Of a stretch of DNA of 64,000 nucleotides, positions 17,317-26,452 are shown one piece after another; within the stretch, counting starts at the first letter, position 1; each line of letters begins with the position of its first letter. The DNA lies in the NCBI GenBank assembly GCA_016934715.1, contig JAFGSI010000007.1, forward strand, positions 1-64,000, in the 5' to 3' direction. The position numbers and the translations under genes are program-made. The DNA comes from Anaerolineales bacterium. Its GTDB lineage: Bacteria; Chloroflexota; Anaerolineae; Anaerolineales; Villigracilaceae. Under the pieces are notes generated by a model. The model was not told the DNA's origin, made no database searches, and saw only the letters and a program-made list of their open reading frames with translations.

Positions 17317-18006
17317 CTAGGCCGGCTCCCGGCGTCCGGTGGCGAGCGAATAGCCCACCCCGGCGACGGTCTCGACCCGGGTCTGCGTGCCGGCGGCCTC
17401 GATCTTGGCCCGCAGGCGGTAGACCAGCTGCTTGAGCATCGCCCGATCGCCGCCCGCCGGGCCCCAGACGTGGTCGATCAGCGCCTCCGCCGGCAGGACC
17501 TGGTTCGGGTTGAGCATGAAGGTCTGCAGCAGCTGGTTCTCCAAATGGGTCAGATGCCCGACTGGATTCTCCCCGACGTAGATCTCGGCGCGCAGGCTGT
17601 CCAGGGTCAGGTCGCCGGCGGTGAACCGGTCCGGGACAGGCCGGTCGCTCCCCGAGCGGCGCAGGACCGCCTCGAGGCGCGCCACCAACTGGCGCGGGCT
17701 GAAGGGCTTGACGATGTAGTCGTCCGCCCCCAACTGCAGCGCGCGGACGACATCATCGTCCTCGTCGCGCACGCTCAGGATGATGATCGGAATATCCGAC
17801 TCGGCCCGGATGCGCCGGCAGACCTCCAGCCCGCTCAAGCGGGGCAGGTTGAGATCCAGGATCAGGAAATGCGGAGCCTCGGTCTGCCAGCGCTCGAGCG
17901 CCATGGCGCCGTCGTTGGCCACGATGACCTCATAGCCGGCCCGGCGCAGGGTGAAGGAGACAATATCGGCCAGGGCCAGGTCGTCGTCGACGATCAGGGC
18001 TTTCAT
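17317..18006 (-). CDS. OmpR-family response regulator
   Basis: A 229-residue protein with receiver (D7-D9, phospho-acceptor D51, Lys in [13 protein letters not shown]) and a winged-helix output domain ([35 protein letters not shown], then [20 protein letters not shown] and [11 protein letters not shown]). It overlaps the kinase gene by 4 nt. Lying directly upstream of the hydrogenase operon on the same strand, it is a candidate regulator of that operon, although a terminator separates them. Confidence 0.92.
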   Translation of the reverse strand: MKALIVDDDLALADIVSFTLRRAGYEVIVANDGAMALERWQTEAPHFLILDLNLPRLSGLEVCRRIRAESDIPIIILSVRDEDDDVVRALQLGADDYIVKPFSPRQLVARLEAVLRRSGSDRPVPDRFTAGDLTLDSLRAEIYVGENPVGHLTHLENQLLQTFMLNPNQVLPAEALIDHVWGPAGGDRAMLKQLVYRLRAKIEAAGTQTRVETVAGVGYSLATGRREPA

Positions 18007-19076
18007 CCGAGTTCCTCCTGGAGCGGGATGCGAAACCAGAAGATCGACCCACCGCCGGGGCGTGCGTCCAGCCCGACCACGCCGTCGTGCTCCTCGACGA
18101 TGGCCTTGACCAGCGCCAGGCCCAGGCCGACGCCGTACTGGGCGCGCTGCGCGTCGTCCAGGCGGATGAAGCGCCGGAAGATGTTGGCGCGTTCCTCCTC
18201 AGGGATGCCCTGCCCCCGGTCACTGACGGCGACCTTCAGGCCGTCCTGGGTCAGGGTCAGGTCGAGATCGATCGGACGGTCCATCGGGCTGTACTTGCTG
18301 GCATTCGAAAGCAGGTTGACCAGCACCTGGGTCAGGCGCATCGGGTCGAGGCTGACCCGCGGCAGGTGTTCGGGCAGGCGCAGGCGCAGTTCCTGGCTGC
18401 GGCGCTCGAGCAGCGGCTTCATCACCCGGGCCGCCTCCTGCACCAGGACGTTCAGGTCTGTCGGGCGGCGCCGGATCTGAAAACGCCCCGCCTCGATGCT
18501 GACGCTCTCCAGCAAGTTGTCGATCAGGGTCTGCAGGCCGGTCACGCTGAAGTGGACCGATTTGAGCAGCGCGAGGGTCTCCGCTGGTGAGAACTGCTCG
18601 AAGTCCTCCAGCAGCAGTTCGACCGAGGCCTTGAGGGCCGAGAGCGGCGTACGGAATTCGTGCGAGATGTTGGCCAGGAAGTAGGAGCGCAGGCGCTGGG
18701 CGGCATCCGACTCGGTCACGTCGCGCAGGACCAGGACGGTCCGGGCGCTGGCTCCGCCCCGGGGGTCGAGAGCGGTGCGGCTGACCGCCAGGGTCAGCGC
18801 CTGCCCATCGCGCCGCACAACATCCAGCGAAGACAGGCTCCCGTTGGGGCCGCTCCGGTCCAGGAAGGACCCGCCCCCGACCAGGGGCAGGACCCGTTCG
18901 AGGGCCTCCCCACAGGCGGAGCCGTCCGCCCAGCCGGTGATCCCCTCGGCGCCCTGATTGCAGAACACGACCCGCCCGGCGGCGTCGACGACAAGGATGC
19001 CTTCCGGGATGGATCGGATCAGCGCACCCGCCAGGGCGGGCGTCAGAGCAGGGATGGAACTGCGGGCTGGAGACAT
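18003..19076 (-). CDS. PAS-domain sensor histidine kinase (cytoplasmic)
   Basis: A 357-residue protein: PAS domain about 18-125 ([20 protein letters not shown]), HisKA with [14 protein letters not shown] (H139), and HATPase_c with [21 protein letters not shown] and [19 protein letters not shown]. No TM helices or signal peptide are seen, so it should sense a cytoplasmic cue. TATAAT on the minus strand (19097-19102) lies 18 nt before the ATG. The ATGA overlap couples it to the OmpR-type partner. Confidence 0.92.
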   Translation of the reverse strand: MSPARSSIPALTPALAGALIRSIPEGILVVDAAGRVVFCNQGAEGITGWADGSACGEALERVLPLVGGGSFLDRSGPNGSLSSLDVVRRDGQALTLAVSRTALDPRGGASARTVLVLRDVTESDAAQRLRSYFLANISHEFRTPLSALKASVELLLEDFEQFSPAETLALLKSVHFSVTGLQTLIDNLLESVSIEAGRFQIRRRPTDLNVLVQEAARVMKPLLERRSQELRLRLPEHLPRVSLDPMRLTQVLVNLLSNASKYSPMDRPIDLDLTLTQDGLKVAVSDRGQGIPEEERANIFRRFIRLDDAQRAQYGVGLGLALVKAIVEEHDGVVGLDARPGGGSIFWFRIPLQEELG

Positions 19077-19181
19077 GGGTCCGGGTACCTGCCTGGATTA
19101 TACTAAAGGTCGCGCCGCATGCGCGACGCGGCTTCCCGTCCCCGGCAGGCAGATCGATTTCTGAAGTACAATTCAGCCAGG

Positions 19182-19862
19182 ATGGATCCTTCCCGCACCC
19201 TGCTGATGGCCTGTGCGACCGTGATCGAAGAAATGCTGCCGCTCCTGCCAGAGGGCCTGGCGCACCAGGTCTTCGACTTCGGCCTGCACGTCAACCCTGG
19301 GCGCCTGCGCCACAGCCTGCAGGAGGCCATCGACTCTGCCGGCGGGCAGTACGCGACGATCCTGCTGGGGTACGGCCTGTGCTCGCAGGCCCTGGTCGGC
19401 CTGCGGGCCAACGGCTGCCGGCTGGTGGCCCCCCGCCTCGACGACTGCATCGCCCTCTTCCTGGGCTCACACCGCGCCTACCGGGCCCAATCGCAAGCCG
19501 AGCCGGGCACCTACTACCTGACCAAGGGCTGGATCGAGGTCGGCGAGACGCCCTTCTCTGATTATGCCCGCACCGTCCAGCGCTATGGAGAGGAAAAGGC
19601 GGCCCGCATCTACAAGCTGATGCTGGGCAATTACACGCGGCTGGCCCTGATCAAGACCGGCCAGGACGGTCTGGAAAAATACCGCCGCTACGCCCGACAT
19701 ACCGCCGAGCGGTTCGGCCTGCGCTATGAGGAGATCGAAGGCTCCGACGCCCTGGTCCGCAAGATGCTCCACGGACCCTGGGACGACGACTTCGTCGTCA
19801 TCGAACCAGGACAGGTGTTCCGCCTGGAGCAGTTCCTGCCCCCACAGGAGGGCCCGGCGTGA
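19182..19862 (+). CDS. DUF1638 protein
   Basis: A 226-residue protein. Features match DUF1638: LLMACATVIEEM near the start, ATILLGYGLCSQALVGLRA, RLDDCIALFLGS and PGTYYLTKGWIEVGE, with conserved Cys, Tyr and Trp. The function is unproven; the family is repeatedly found beside corrinoid-activating proteins and methyltransferases. The ATG at 19182 lies 9 nt after a TACAAT (19167-19172), so the leader is only 2-3 nt; an upstream in-frame ATG at 19119 is less likely. The GTGA overlap couples it to the RACE-type gene. Confidence 0.82.
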   Translation: MDPSRTLLMACATVIEEMLPLLPEGLAHQVFDFGLHVNPGRLRHSLQEAIDSAGGQYATILLGYGLCSQALVGLRANGCRLVAPRLDDCIALFLGSHRAYRAQSQAEPGTYYLTKGWIEVGETPFSDYARTVQRYGEEKAARIYKLMLGNYTRLALIKTGQDGLEKYRRYARHTAERFGLRYEEIEGSDALVRKMLHGPWDDDFVVIEPGQVFRLEQFLPPQEGPA

Positions 19863-21655
19863 CTTTCGAAGTCGACTTCGAGCCGCTCGGACGGCGCCTG
19901 CCCTGCCAGAGCGGGGAGACGGTCCTGGCAGCTGCCCAGCGCCTCGGCCTGGTGCTCAACGCCACCTGCGGCGGGGAGGGCGTCTGCGGGCGCTGCCTGG
20001 TGCGCATCATGGCCGGTCAGGCCTCGCCTCCCACCCCGACCGAAGAAGCCGAACTGGGAGGCCGGATCGCCAACGGCTGGCGGCTGGCCTGCCAGGCCGA
20101 GATCCAGGGCGATCTGCGGGTTCACGTGCCGCCCGAATCGCTGGCGACCGCCCAACGGACCCAAACCGAGGGCCACAGCCTGCCGATCACGCCCCATCCG
20201 GCGGTCCGGGCTGTGGCATTGAACCTGTCCGCACCCGGCCTGGACGATCTGCGTTCAGACGCCGAGCGCGTGCGGGCCGGCCTCGAACTCCCCGACCTGA
20301 CCATCCCCCTGCCCGTCCTGGGCACGCTCTCCAACGACCTGCGGGCCCACGACTTCCACGCCACGGCCTTCCTGCGCGGGACGGCCCTGGTCGGGATCCG
20401 CCAGGTGGGAACCGCCGCCCTGGGCCTGGCAGTCGACCTGGGCACGACCAAGCTGGCCGGCTACCTGGTCGACCTGGCCAGCGGTGAGACCCTGGCCTCC
20501 GCCGGGGCGATGAACCCGCAGATCGCCTTCGGCGAGGACGTCATGGCCCGCATCAGCCATGCCATCACCCGGCCCGAGGGCGGCCAGCAGTTGCAGATGG
20601 CCGTCGTGACCGCATTGAACGACCTGGCGCGCGATCTGTGCGCCCGGGCCGGCCACACTGGTCTCGACATCCTGGATGCGGTCGTGGTCGGCAACACCGC
20701 CATGCACCACCTGTTCCTGGGCCTGCCGGTCCGCCAGCTGGGGCTGGCGCCCTACCTCCCGGCAGAAAGCGCCGCAGTGGAGGTCAGCGCCCGCGAGCTC
20801 GGCTTCGACTTTGCCCCCGGCGCCAGCCTCCACCTGCTGCCCAACATCGCCGGCTTCGTCGGGGCTGACCACGTCGCCATGCTGCTGGGGTCCGGGATGC
20901 TCGACCGGGAGGGAAACGTGCTGGGCCTGGACATCGGCACCAACACCGAGATCAGCCTGCTGGCCGGAGAAAGCCATTACGCCTGCTCGACGGCCTCCGG
21001 CCCGGCCTTCGAGGGCGCCCACATCCGCCACGGGATGCGCGCCGCCCCGGGGGCGATCGAGAAGGTGCTGCTGCGCGACGGGAACCTCCTGCTGCAGACG
21101 ATCGACGGCCGGCCCCCGGTAGGCCTGTGCGGCTCGGGGATCCTCGACCTGGTCGCCCAGCTGCGCACAGCGGGGATCATCACCTCTCGCGGCGGCTTTA
21201 CGCCGGGACTCTCCCACCCGCGCCTGCGGGCGGGCGGGAGCAGCCCGGAATTTATCGTCGCCTGGGCGGATGAAAACGAGGGGCGGGAGATCACCTTCGA
21301 CCGCCGCGATGTCAACGAGGTCCAGCTTGCCAAGGCGGCCATGCGGGCAGGGATCGATATCCTGCTGGCCCGGGCGGGGATCGCAGAGCAGGAGATCGAC
21401 ACGGTCATCATCGCCGGGGCCTTCGGGACCTATCTCGACGTGCGAAGCGGGACCGCCATCGGCATGTTCCCGCCCCTGGCGCCGGAGCGCTTCGCACAGG
21501 TCGGCAACGCCGCCGGGGCCGGGGCCAGGATGGCCCTGCTGTCCATGGAGAAAAGAAAACAGGCCGCCGAGATCGCCCGCCGCGTCCAGTACGTCGAACT
21601 GACCATCGAGAAGGATTTCTCGGCCCGCTTCGCCCGGGCGCTGTTGCTGGAGTGA
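19859..21655 (+). CDS. RACE-type corrinoid protein activator (2Fe-2S plus ASKHA ATPase, DUF4445)
   Basis: A 598-residue protein. The N-terminal 2Fe-2S ferredoxin domain has CGGEGVCGRC (C37, C43, C46) and a fourth Cys at 78. The following ASKHA-type ATPase region shows LAVDLGTTKLAGYLVDL, VVVGNTAMHHLFLGL, VLGLDIGTNTEISLL, CGSGILDLVAQL and IIAGAFGTYLDV. Known relatives reductively reactivate Co(II)-corrinoids at the cost of ATP. GTG start overlapping the DUF1638 stop. No corrinoid protein or methyltransferase lies nearby, so the client must be encoded elsewhere. Confidence 0.9.
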   Translation: MTFEVDFEPLGRRLPCQSGETVLAAAQRLGLVLNATCGGEGVCGRCLVRIMAGQASPPTPTEEAELGGRIANGWRLACQAEIQGDLRVHVPPESLATAQRTQTEGHSLPITPHPAVRAVALNLSAPGLDDLRSDAERVRAGLELPDLTIPLPVLGTLSNDLRAHDFHATAFLRGTALVGIRQVGTAALGLAVDLGTTKLAGYLVDLASGETLASAGAMNPQIAFGEDVMARISHAITRPEGGQQLQMAVVTALNDLARDLCARAGHTGLDILDAVVVGNTAMHHLFLGLPVRQLGLAPYLPAESAAVEVSARELGFDFAPGASLHLLPNIAGFVGADHVAMLLGSGMLDREGNVLGLDIGTNTEISLLAGESHYACSTASGPAFEGAHIRHGMRAAPGAIEKVLLRDGNLLLQTIDGRPPVGLCGSGILDLVAQLRTAGIITSRGGFTPGLSHPRLRAGGSSPEFIVAWADENEGREITFDRRDVNEVQLAKAAMRAGIDILLARAGIAEQEIDTVIIAGAFGTYLDVRSGTAIGMFPPLAPERFAQVGNAAGAGARMALLSMEKRKQAAEIARRVQYVELTIEKDFSARFARALLLE

Positions 21656-21922
21656 ATCGAGCACAATCTCGCTTGAATAACCCCTGCTGTCCCGCAGGCA
21701 CACGCAAACCGATCGACAGCAAATGTTCCACCACGGGTGGGACTGCGATCGGGTTGTCCAGGGATCTCGATCAGCTCCCTTGGGCCATGCAGACCACCTG
21801 CCCCAGGTCCAGCTGAAGGCGGCCAGCTTGTCCTCCAGCCTCAGCGCAGCGCTTCCAGGACGCGCAATCCAAAAAAAGGGAGTTCGTTCGAGACCAGGCT
21901 CCCGCCCAGGTTCTGACAGGTT

Positions 21923-23269
21923 TCAGAACGTGAACAGGAAATTCAGATCGTTGACGTTCGTCCCGGTCGGGCCGGGCTTCAGCAGATCCCCCAGGGCAGC
22001 GAAGAAGGCATACGAGTCATTGCGGTTGAGATGCTCGACCGGATGCAGGCCCAGGCGGGCAGCGCGACGGAAGGTCGCCCCGGTGACGACCGCCCCGGCC
22101 GCGTCGGTGGGCCCGTCCTCGCCATCGCTGGCCAGGGTGACCAGCATCACGCCAGGGAAATCAGCCAGGTCAGTCACCGCCGCCAGGGCCAGTTCCGTGT
22201 TGCGCCCGCCCTTGCCCTTCCCCTGGAGGGTCACGGTGGTTTCCCCGCCGACGATGAGGCAGGCCGGGCGCGCCGCCGGCTCGCCGGTCTGCCAGGCCTG
22301 GCGCAGCAGGGTGGCCAGCTCGAAGGCGCTCTCGCGCGCCTCGCCCTGCAGATCGATCCGCACCAGGTAAGGGTGAAAGCCCTCGACGGCGGCCTGGCCC
22401 AGCGCCGCCCGGGCTGCCAGCAGGTTGCTGCCGACGATGACATTCTGGACGCGCTCGAACAGCGGGTCGCCTGGCCGGAGGGAGGCAGGGGCAGCGCCCA
22501 GGGCCTGCTGGATGGAGGCAGGGATCGGATGCCCCAATCGGTATTTGGACAGGACGGCGCGCGCCTCCGCCGCGGACGTCGGGTCGGGCGCGGTCGGGCC
22601 CGAGGCGATCGCCTCCAGCGGGTTGCCGACCACGTCCGAGAGGATCAGGCTGACGACGGTCGCACCGCCGGCCAGCTTTGCCAGCCCGCCGCCCTTGACC
22701 CGGTCCAGGCGGCGGCGCAGGGTGTTGATCTCATCGATGCGCGCCCCGCAGGCCAGCAGGGACTCGGTCAGGGTCTGCAAATCAGCCAGCGGGACGCCCT
22801 CCACGGGGGCGGTCATCAGGGCCGAGCCACCGCCGGAGATCAGGCAGACAAGCAGATCCTGCGGCCCGTGGGTGGAAACGAACGCGACGGCCCGCTCCCC
22901 CGCCTGCAGGCTGCGCGAGCCCGGAAGCGGGTGATCCCCCTCCAGGATGGGGAATGGAAAAGGAGGGATGCGCGCGGTTTGTTTGGTGATGACCAGCCCC
23001 GAGTGGAGCCGCTCCCCGAGCAGATCCACCAGCGCGGCGGCCATCGGAACGGCAGCCTTGCCGGCGGCCAGCAGGCCGATCCGCCCAAAGGCGGACAGGG
23101 GGTAGGTCCGCCCGGCAACCAGCAGCCGGTCCCCCTCGACCCGCGTGAAGCGGCGCACGGCCCGGCCCGGCTCAACCGCCTCCAGGGCGGCAGCCAGGAT
23201 GCGGGTCACCGCGGCGCCCTGCGGGCTTTCGCGCAGGCTGGCGGTCAGGAAGGCAGCGGGGGCTGGCAT
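21923..23269 (-). CDS. Glycerate 2-kinase (MOFRL family, GckA/TtuD-like)
   Basis: A 448-residue protein. The family pattern is complete: GRIGLLAAGKAAVPMAAALV, then LEGDHPLPGSRSLQAGERAV, VCLISGGGSALM, NTLRRRLDRVKGGGLA, LILSDVVGNPLEAIASGPTA, and a MOFRL end with LIVGGETTVTLQGKGKGGRN, ELALA and ASDGEDGPTDAAGA. It phosphorylates D-glycerate to 2-phosphoglycerate. A minus-strand TATGAT sits exactly 6 nt before the ATG, giving a probable leaderless mRNA. It is divergent from the hydroxyacid dehydrogenase at 23423, which could supply glycerate. Confidence 0.92.
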   Translation of the reverse strand: MPAPAAFLTASLRESPQGAAVTRILAAALEAVEPGRAVRRFTRVEGDRLLVAGRTYPLSAFGRIGLLAAGKAAVPMAAALVDLLGERLHSGLVITKQTARIPPFPFPILEGDHPLPGSRSLQAGERAVAFVSTHGPQDLLVCLISGGGSALMTAPVEGVPLADLQTLTESLLACGARIDEINTLRRRLDRVKGGGLAKLAGGATVVSLILSDVVGNPLEAIASGPTAPDPTSAAEARAVLSKYRLGHPIPASIQQALGAAPASLRPGDPLFERVQNVIVGSNLLAARAALGQAAVEGFHPYLVRIDLQGEARESAFELATLLRQAWQTGEPAARPACLIVGGETTVTLQGKGKGGRNTELALAAVTDLADFPGVMLVTLASDGEDGPTDAAGAVVTGATFRRAARLGLHPVEHLNRNDSYAFFAALGDLLKPGPTGTNVNDLNFLFTF

Positions 23270-23275
23270 GTTTCC

Positions 23276-23281
23276 ATCATA
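23276..23281 (-). promoter_or_regulatory. -10 box TATGAT placed for a leaderless transcript
   Basis: TATGAT on the minus strand is followed by 6 nt (GGAAAC) and the ATG of the glycerate kinase gene, so +1 would fall on or next to the A of the start codon. No clear Shine-Dalgarno is present. Confidence 0.45.
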
Positions 23282-23422
23282 GCATCAGGACGGGGAAAAG
23301 GCAACTGCCGGCGGACGGGGGCCAAATCACGACAAATGGCACACTGCTTCTTCGAGAAGAAGTGCGGGAAAGCCGGGTAGAATCCACTTGCCGGAGGATC
23401 TCTCCCGCAGATTGGAGAACAC

Positions 23423-24406
23423 ATGCCCAAACCAAAAGTCTTCGTCACCCGCATCATCCCCGCCCCGGGCCTGGAGCGCGTGAGCGCCTGCTGCGACGCC
23501 GACATCTGGCCCGCGGAAACCCCGCCCACACCCGGGGAGATCCTCGCCCGCGTGCGCGGGGTCGACGGGCTGCTCTGCCTGCTGACGGACCGGATCGATG
23601 CCGCGGTGATGGATGCCGCCGGGGCGCAACTCAAGGTGATCAGCAACCATGCCGTCGGCGTGGACAATATCGATCTGGCAGCCGCCACCGCCCGCGGCCT
23701 GCCGGTCGGCAACACCCCCGGCATCCTGACCGACGCCACCGCCGACATGGCCCTGGCCCTGCTGCTGGCCGCCGGGCGGCGGATCGTGGCGGGCGCCCAC
23801 GAGGTCCGCAGCGGCGGCTGGAAGACCTGGGGCCCTTCCTACATGCTGGGGGCCGACTTCGCCGGGGCGACCCTCGGCCTGCTCGGCTTCGGGCGCATCG
23901 GGCAGGCCGTCGCCCGCCGGGCGGCCGGTTTCGGGATGAGGATCACCTACCATGACCCTTTCGTCACCGACCCGCAGCCCGGGCTGGAGGCCCAGCCGGT
24001 CGGGCTGGAGAGGCTGCTGCGCGAATCGGATTTCATCTCGATCCACACCCCGCTGAACGAGGCCACCCGCCATCTCATCGATGCGGCTGCCCTGGCAAAG
24101 ATGAAACCGACCGCCGTGCTGGTCAACACTGCCCGCGGTCCGATCGTCGACCAGCAGGCCCTGTACGCGGCCCTCAAGGAGCGCCGCATCTTCGCCGCCG
24201 GCCTGGATGTGACCGACCCCGAACCGCTGCCCCTCGACAGCCCCCTGCTCGAGCTGGACAACCTGGTCATCGTGCCGCACATCGCCAGCGCCAGCTGGCG
24301 TACGCGGGCCGAGATGTCCCGCATGGCTGCCGAGAATCTCATCGCCGGGCTGAAGGGTGAACGCCTGCCCAACTGCGTCAACCCGGACGTGTATCCCGCC
24401 CAATAA
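23423..24406 (+). CDS. D-2-hydroxyacid dehydrogenase (glyoxylate/hydroxypyruvate reductase-like)
   Basis: A 327-residue NAD(P)-dependent enzyme. NAD-binding motif [20 protein letters not shown]; catalytic Arg in [15 protein letters not shown], Glu in [11 protein letters not shown] and His in [12 protein letters not shown]. Early segment [20 protein letters not shown] is typical of GyaR/GhrB types. The ATG at 23423 follows TTGGAGAACAC. Paired divergently with glycerate kinase, it likely interconverts hydroxypyruvate or glyoxylate with glycerate or glycolate. Exact substrate preference is not readable from sequence. Confidence 0.88.
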   Translation: MPKPKVFVTRIIPAPGLERVSACCDADIWPAETPPTPGEILARVRGVDGLLCLLTDRIDAAVMDAAGAQLKVISNHAVGVDNIDLAAATARGLPVGNTPGILTDATADMALALLLAAGRRIVAGAHEVRSGGWKTWGPSYMLGADFAGATLGLLGFGRIGQAVARRAAGFGMRITYHDPFVTDPQPGLEAQPVGLERLLRESDFISIHTPLNEATRHLIDAAALAKMKPTAVLVNTARGPIVDQQALYAALKERRIFAAGLDVTDPEPLPLDSPLLELDNLVIVPHIASASWRTRAEMSRMAAENLIAGLKGERLPNCVNPDVYPAQ

Positions 24407-24445
24407 CGGCGCGCAAGCCCCTGGGATGGGTCCGTGGGGAGATTG

Positions 24446-25438
24446 TCAGAGCGAGACGACCTTTCCGGTGCGGGCCGACTCGAACAGCGCCAGGATCGCC
24501 TGCGTGTTGGCCCGGCTGTCGGCCAGGCTGACCCGCGGCTCCCTGCCCAGCAGGACCGCGTCGGCCATGTCCTCGACCTCCGACAGGTAGGGGATCAGGC
24601 CCTTGACCAGCAGCGCTTCGGTCTTTTTCTTTTTTCCCTGGGTCGTCAGGTAGACCTTCTCGTTGAGCCCCGGGCAGAACGGCGTCGGCACGACCAGTGT
24701 CCCTTCACTGCCGACGATCTCCATGAAGACGTGGTAGGGAACCCCGAAGTTGCAGTCGAACTGGGCATAGACCTCGCCCGGGAAGCGCATCTGGGCCACG
24801 AAGGCCAGGTCCACGCCGGTCTTTCCGGTGACCTGCCAGCCAAAGGCCTCGACCGGCTCGGCTCCCAGCACGCTGCGGGTATAGCTCAACGGATAGCAGC
24901 CGATGTCCCACAGCGCCCCCCCGCCCATCGCCGGGTCAAGGCGAATGTCACCGGAGTTGTCGAGTACAAAGGTGAACGAGCCGCGCACCATTTTGACCTG
25001 GCCCAGCTTTCCGCCCTGGACGATGCGCTGGACCTCCAGGGTTTGCGGATGGGTGCGGTACATGAAGGCCTCCGCCACCACCCGCCCGTGACGCTGTGCG
25101 GCGTCCGCCATGGCATCGACCTCGTCGAGGGTCAGCGCCAGGGGCTTTTCGCACAGGACGTGCTTGCCGGCCTCGACCGCCTTGATGGTCCACTCGGCGT
25201 GCAGGTGGTTCGGCAGCGGGTTGTAGATCACATCGACCTGCGGGTCGGCCAGCAGGGCCTCGTACGAGCCGTAGGCCCGCCCAATCTTGTGCTGGCGGGC
25301 ATAGGCCTCGGCCGTATCCAGCGAGCGGCTGGCGACCGCCACCAGGCAGTTCCGTTTCGAGGTTCGCAGCGGCTCGAACAGGGCCTTGTTGATCCGGGCG
25401 GTACTGAGCAGCCCCCAGCGAAGCGTTTGAACAGTCAT
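24446..25438 (-). CDS. Gfo/Idh/MocA-family oxidoreductase
   Basis: A 330-residue protein with N-terminal Rossmann domain (LRWGLLSTARINKALFEPLR) in which the usual GxGxxG is altered to GLLSTARIN, as in the dihydrodiol/glucose-fructose dehydrogenase branch. The family EKP motif is present (HVLCEKPLALTLDE), followed by AMADAAQRHGRVVAEAFMYR and GGALWDIGCYPLSYTRSVLG. Start ATG 25438 preceded by GGAAAGGA. Likely acts on a sugar or sugar-like diol with NAD(P). Convergent with the dehydrogenase at 23423. The substrate is unknown. Confidence 0.87.
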   Translation of the reverse strand: MTVQTLRWGLLSTARINKALFEPLRTSKRNCLVAVASRSLDTAEAYARQHKIGRAYGSYEALLADPQVDVIYNPLPNHLHAEWTIKAVEAGKHVLCEKPLALTLDEVDAMADAAQRHGRVVAEAFMYRTHPQTLEVQRIVQGGKLGQVKMVRGSFTFVLDNSGDIRLDPAMGGGALWDIGCYPLSYTRSVLGAEPVEAFGWQVTGKTGVDLAFVAQMRFPGEVYAQFDCNFGVPYHVFMEIVGSEGTLVVPTPFCPGLNEKVYLTTQGKKKKTEALLVKGLIPYLSEVEDMADAVLLGREPRVSLADSRANTQAILALFESARTGKVVSL

Positions 25439-25536
25439 CGGTTTTCCTTTCCGAGAATGCGCCTGCGCTGAACGGATGCCTGAGCGCAGCGCCAAGGTTG
25501 CCGTCCAGTGTAGAGCAAAGCGGGCCGGGAGTCAAG

Positions 25537-25548
25537 TATAATGCGGCC
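25537..25548 (+). promoter_or_regulatory. -10 box TATAAT exactly 6 nt before an ATG
   Basis: A perfect TATAAT (25537-25542) followed by GCGGCC and the ATG at 25549. +1 would coincide with the A of the start codon. No Shine-Dalgarno is visible. Confidence 0.5.
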
Positions 25549-26412
25549 ATGGCCGCCCCCATCCTGCGCCGTCTGTGGTCTCTCTTCGGTTGGACCCGGC
25601 ACTCGTCCGTCCTGCTGGGCGGCTTCTTCCTGGTCGTCTTCTTGATCATCTACGTCTGGTGGCCGCTGGCCGAGGAGCTCCTGGCCTACATCGACTGGAG
25701 CGGGCCCTGGTGGCTGTACTTCGACTGGCTGCTGGTCGGCCTCTTCCTGTTCATGACGTTGACGATCATGTCGCGCGCTGACCTGAAGACCGACCTCCTG
25801 ATCGTCTTCGTCGGCACGGTCGGCGGGCTGGTGATCGAATCGTGGGGCACCCAGACCAATCTCTGGTTCTACTACACCGCTGAACGGCCCCCGCTGTGGA
25901 TCATCCCCGCCTGGCCGATCGCCTCGCTATCCATCGACCGCCTGACCCGCCTGCTGGGGTTCGCGATCCGGAAAATGCGATCCTGCCTGCAGGGAGCCAG
26001 GCCCCCGGAAGAACTGCCCCCGTCTTCGTTTTTCGTGATCCTCTACTGGCTGATCTTTGCAGCCTTCTTCGCCCTGATGCTGTCCTTCGTCGCCCCGACC
26101 TTCAACAAATCCTACACCATCCTGGCAACCCTGCTGGTGGCGCTGCTGATCCTGACCCCCACCGACCACCGCCTGGCCGTGCTGACCTTCGTCGCCGGGG
26201 CCGGGCTGGGCTACTATCTGGAACTGTGGGGCACCACCCGCCAGTGCTGGACCTACTACACCTACCAGACCCCGCCCCTGTTCGCCGTCCTGGCCCACGG
26301 CATGGCGGCGGTCGCCTTCTGGCGCGCCGGGCTGATGGTCCAACTCGTGTGGGGAAAACTGACCGGCCGGGAAAACCGCCAGATCTGGCAGAGCACCGAC
26401 TCGAGCGATTAA
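25549..26412 (+). CDS. Polytopic membrane protein with internal duplication (unknown function)
   Basis: A 287-residue protein with about eight TM segments in two halves. Each half contains the same motif with identical spacing: E-x-WGT-x4-W-x-YYT-x3-PP at residues 97-115 (E97, WGT 99-101, W106, YYT 108-110, PP 114-115) and 225-243. Glu and Trp/Tyr residues near the membrane are reminiscent of membrane cyclases or isoprenoid enzymes, but I do not recognise the family. The hydrophilic loop 140-160 separates the halves. It is transcribed alone and converges on the Agl23-like gene. Confidence 0.7.
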   Translation: MAAPILRRLWSLFGWTRHSSVLLGGFFLVVFLIIYVWWPLAEELLAYIDWSGPWWLYFDWLLVGLFLFMTLTIMSRADLKTDLLIVFVGTVGGLVIESWGTQTNLWFYYTAERPPLWIIPAWPIASLSIDRLTRLLGFAIRKMRSCLQGARPPEELPPSSFFVILYWLIFAAFFALMLSFVAPTFNKSYTILATLLVALLILTPTDHRLAVLTFVAGAGLGYYLELWGTTRQCWTYYTYQTPPLFAVLAHGMAAVAFWRAGLMVQLVWGKLTGRENRQIWQSTDSSD

Positions 26413-26414
26413 CC

Positions 26415-26438
26415 AAAAAGACGCCAGGCTCGGCGTCT
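26415..26438 (-). terminator. Intrinsic terminator of the Agl23-NHL gene
   Basis: Minus strand: AGACGCC-GAGCCT-GGCGTCT followed by TTTTTGG. The perfect 7-bp stem and T-run lie 14 nt after the stop. Because the stem is symmetrical it may also help stop the convergent membrane-protein transcript. Confidence 0.8.
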
Positions 26439-26452
26439 CCGGGTTCTCTTGA

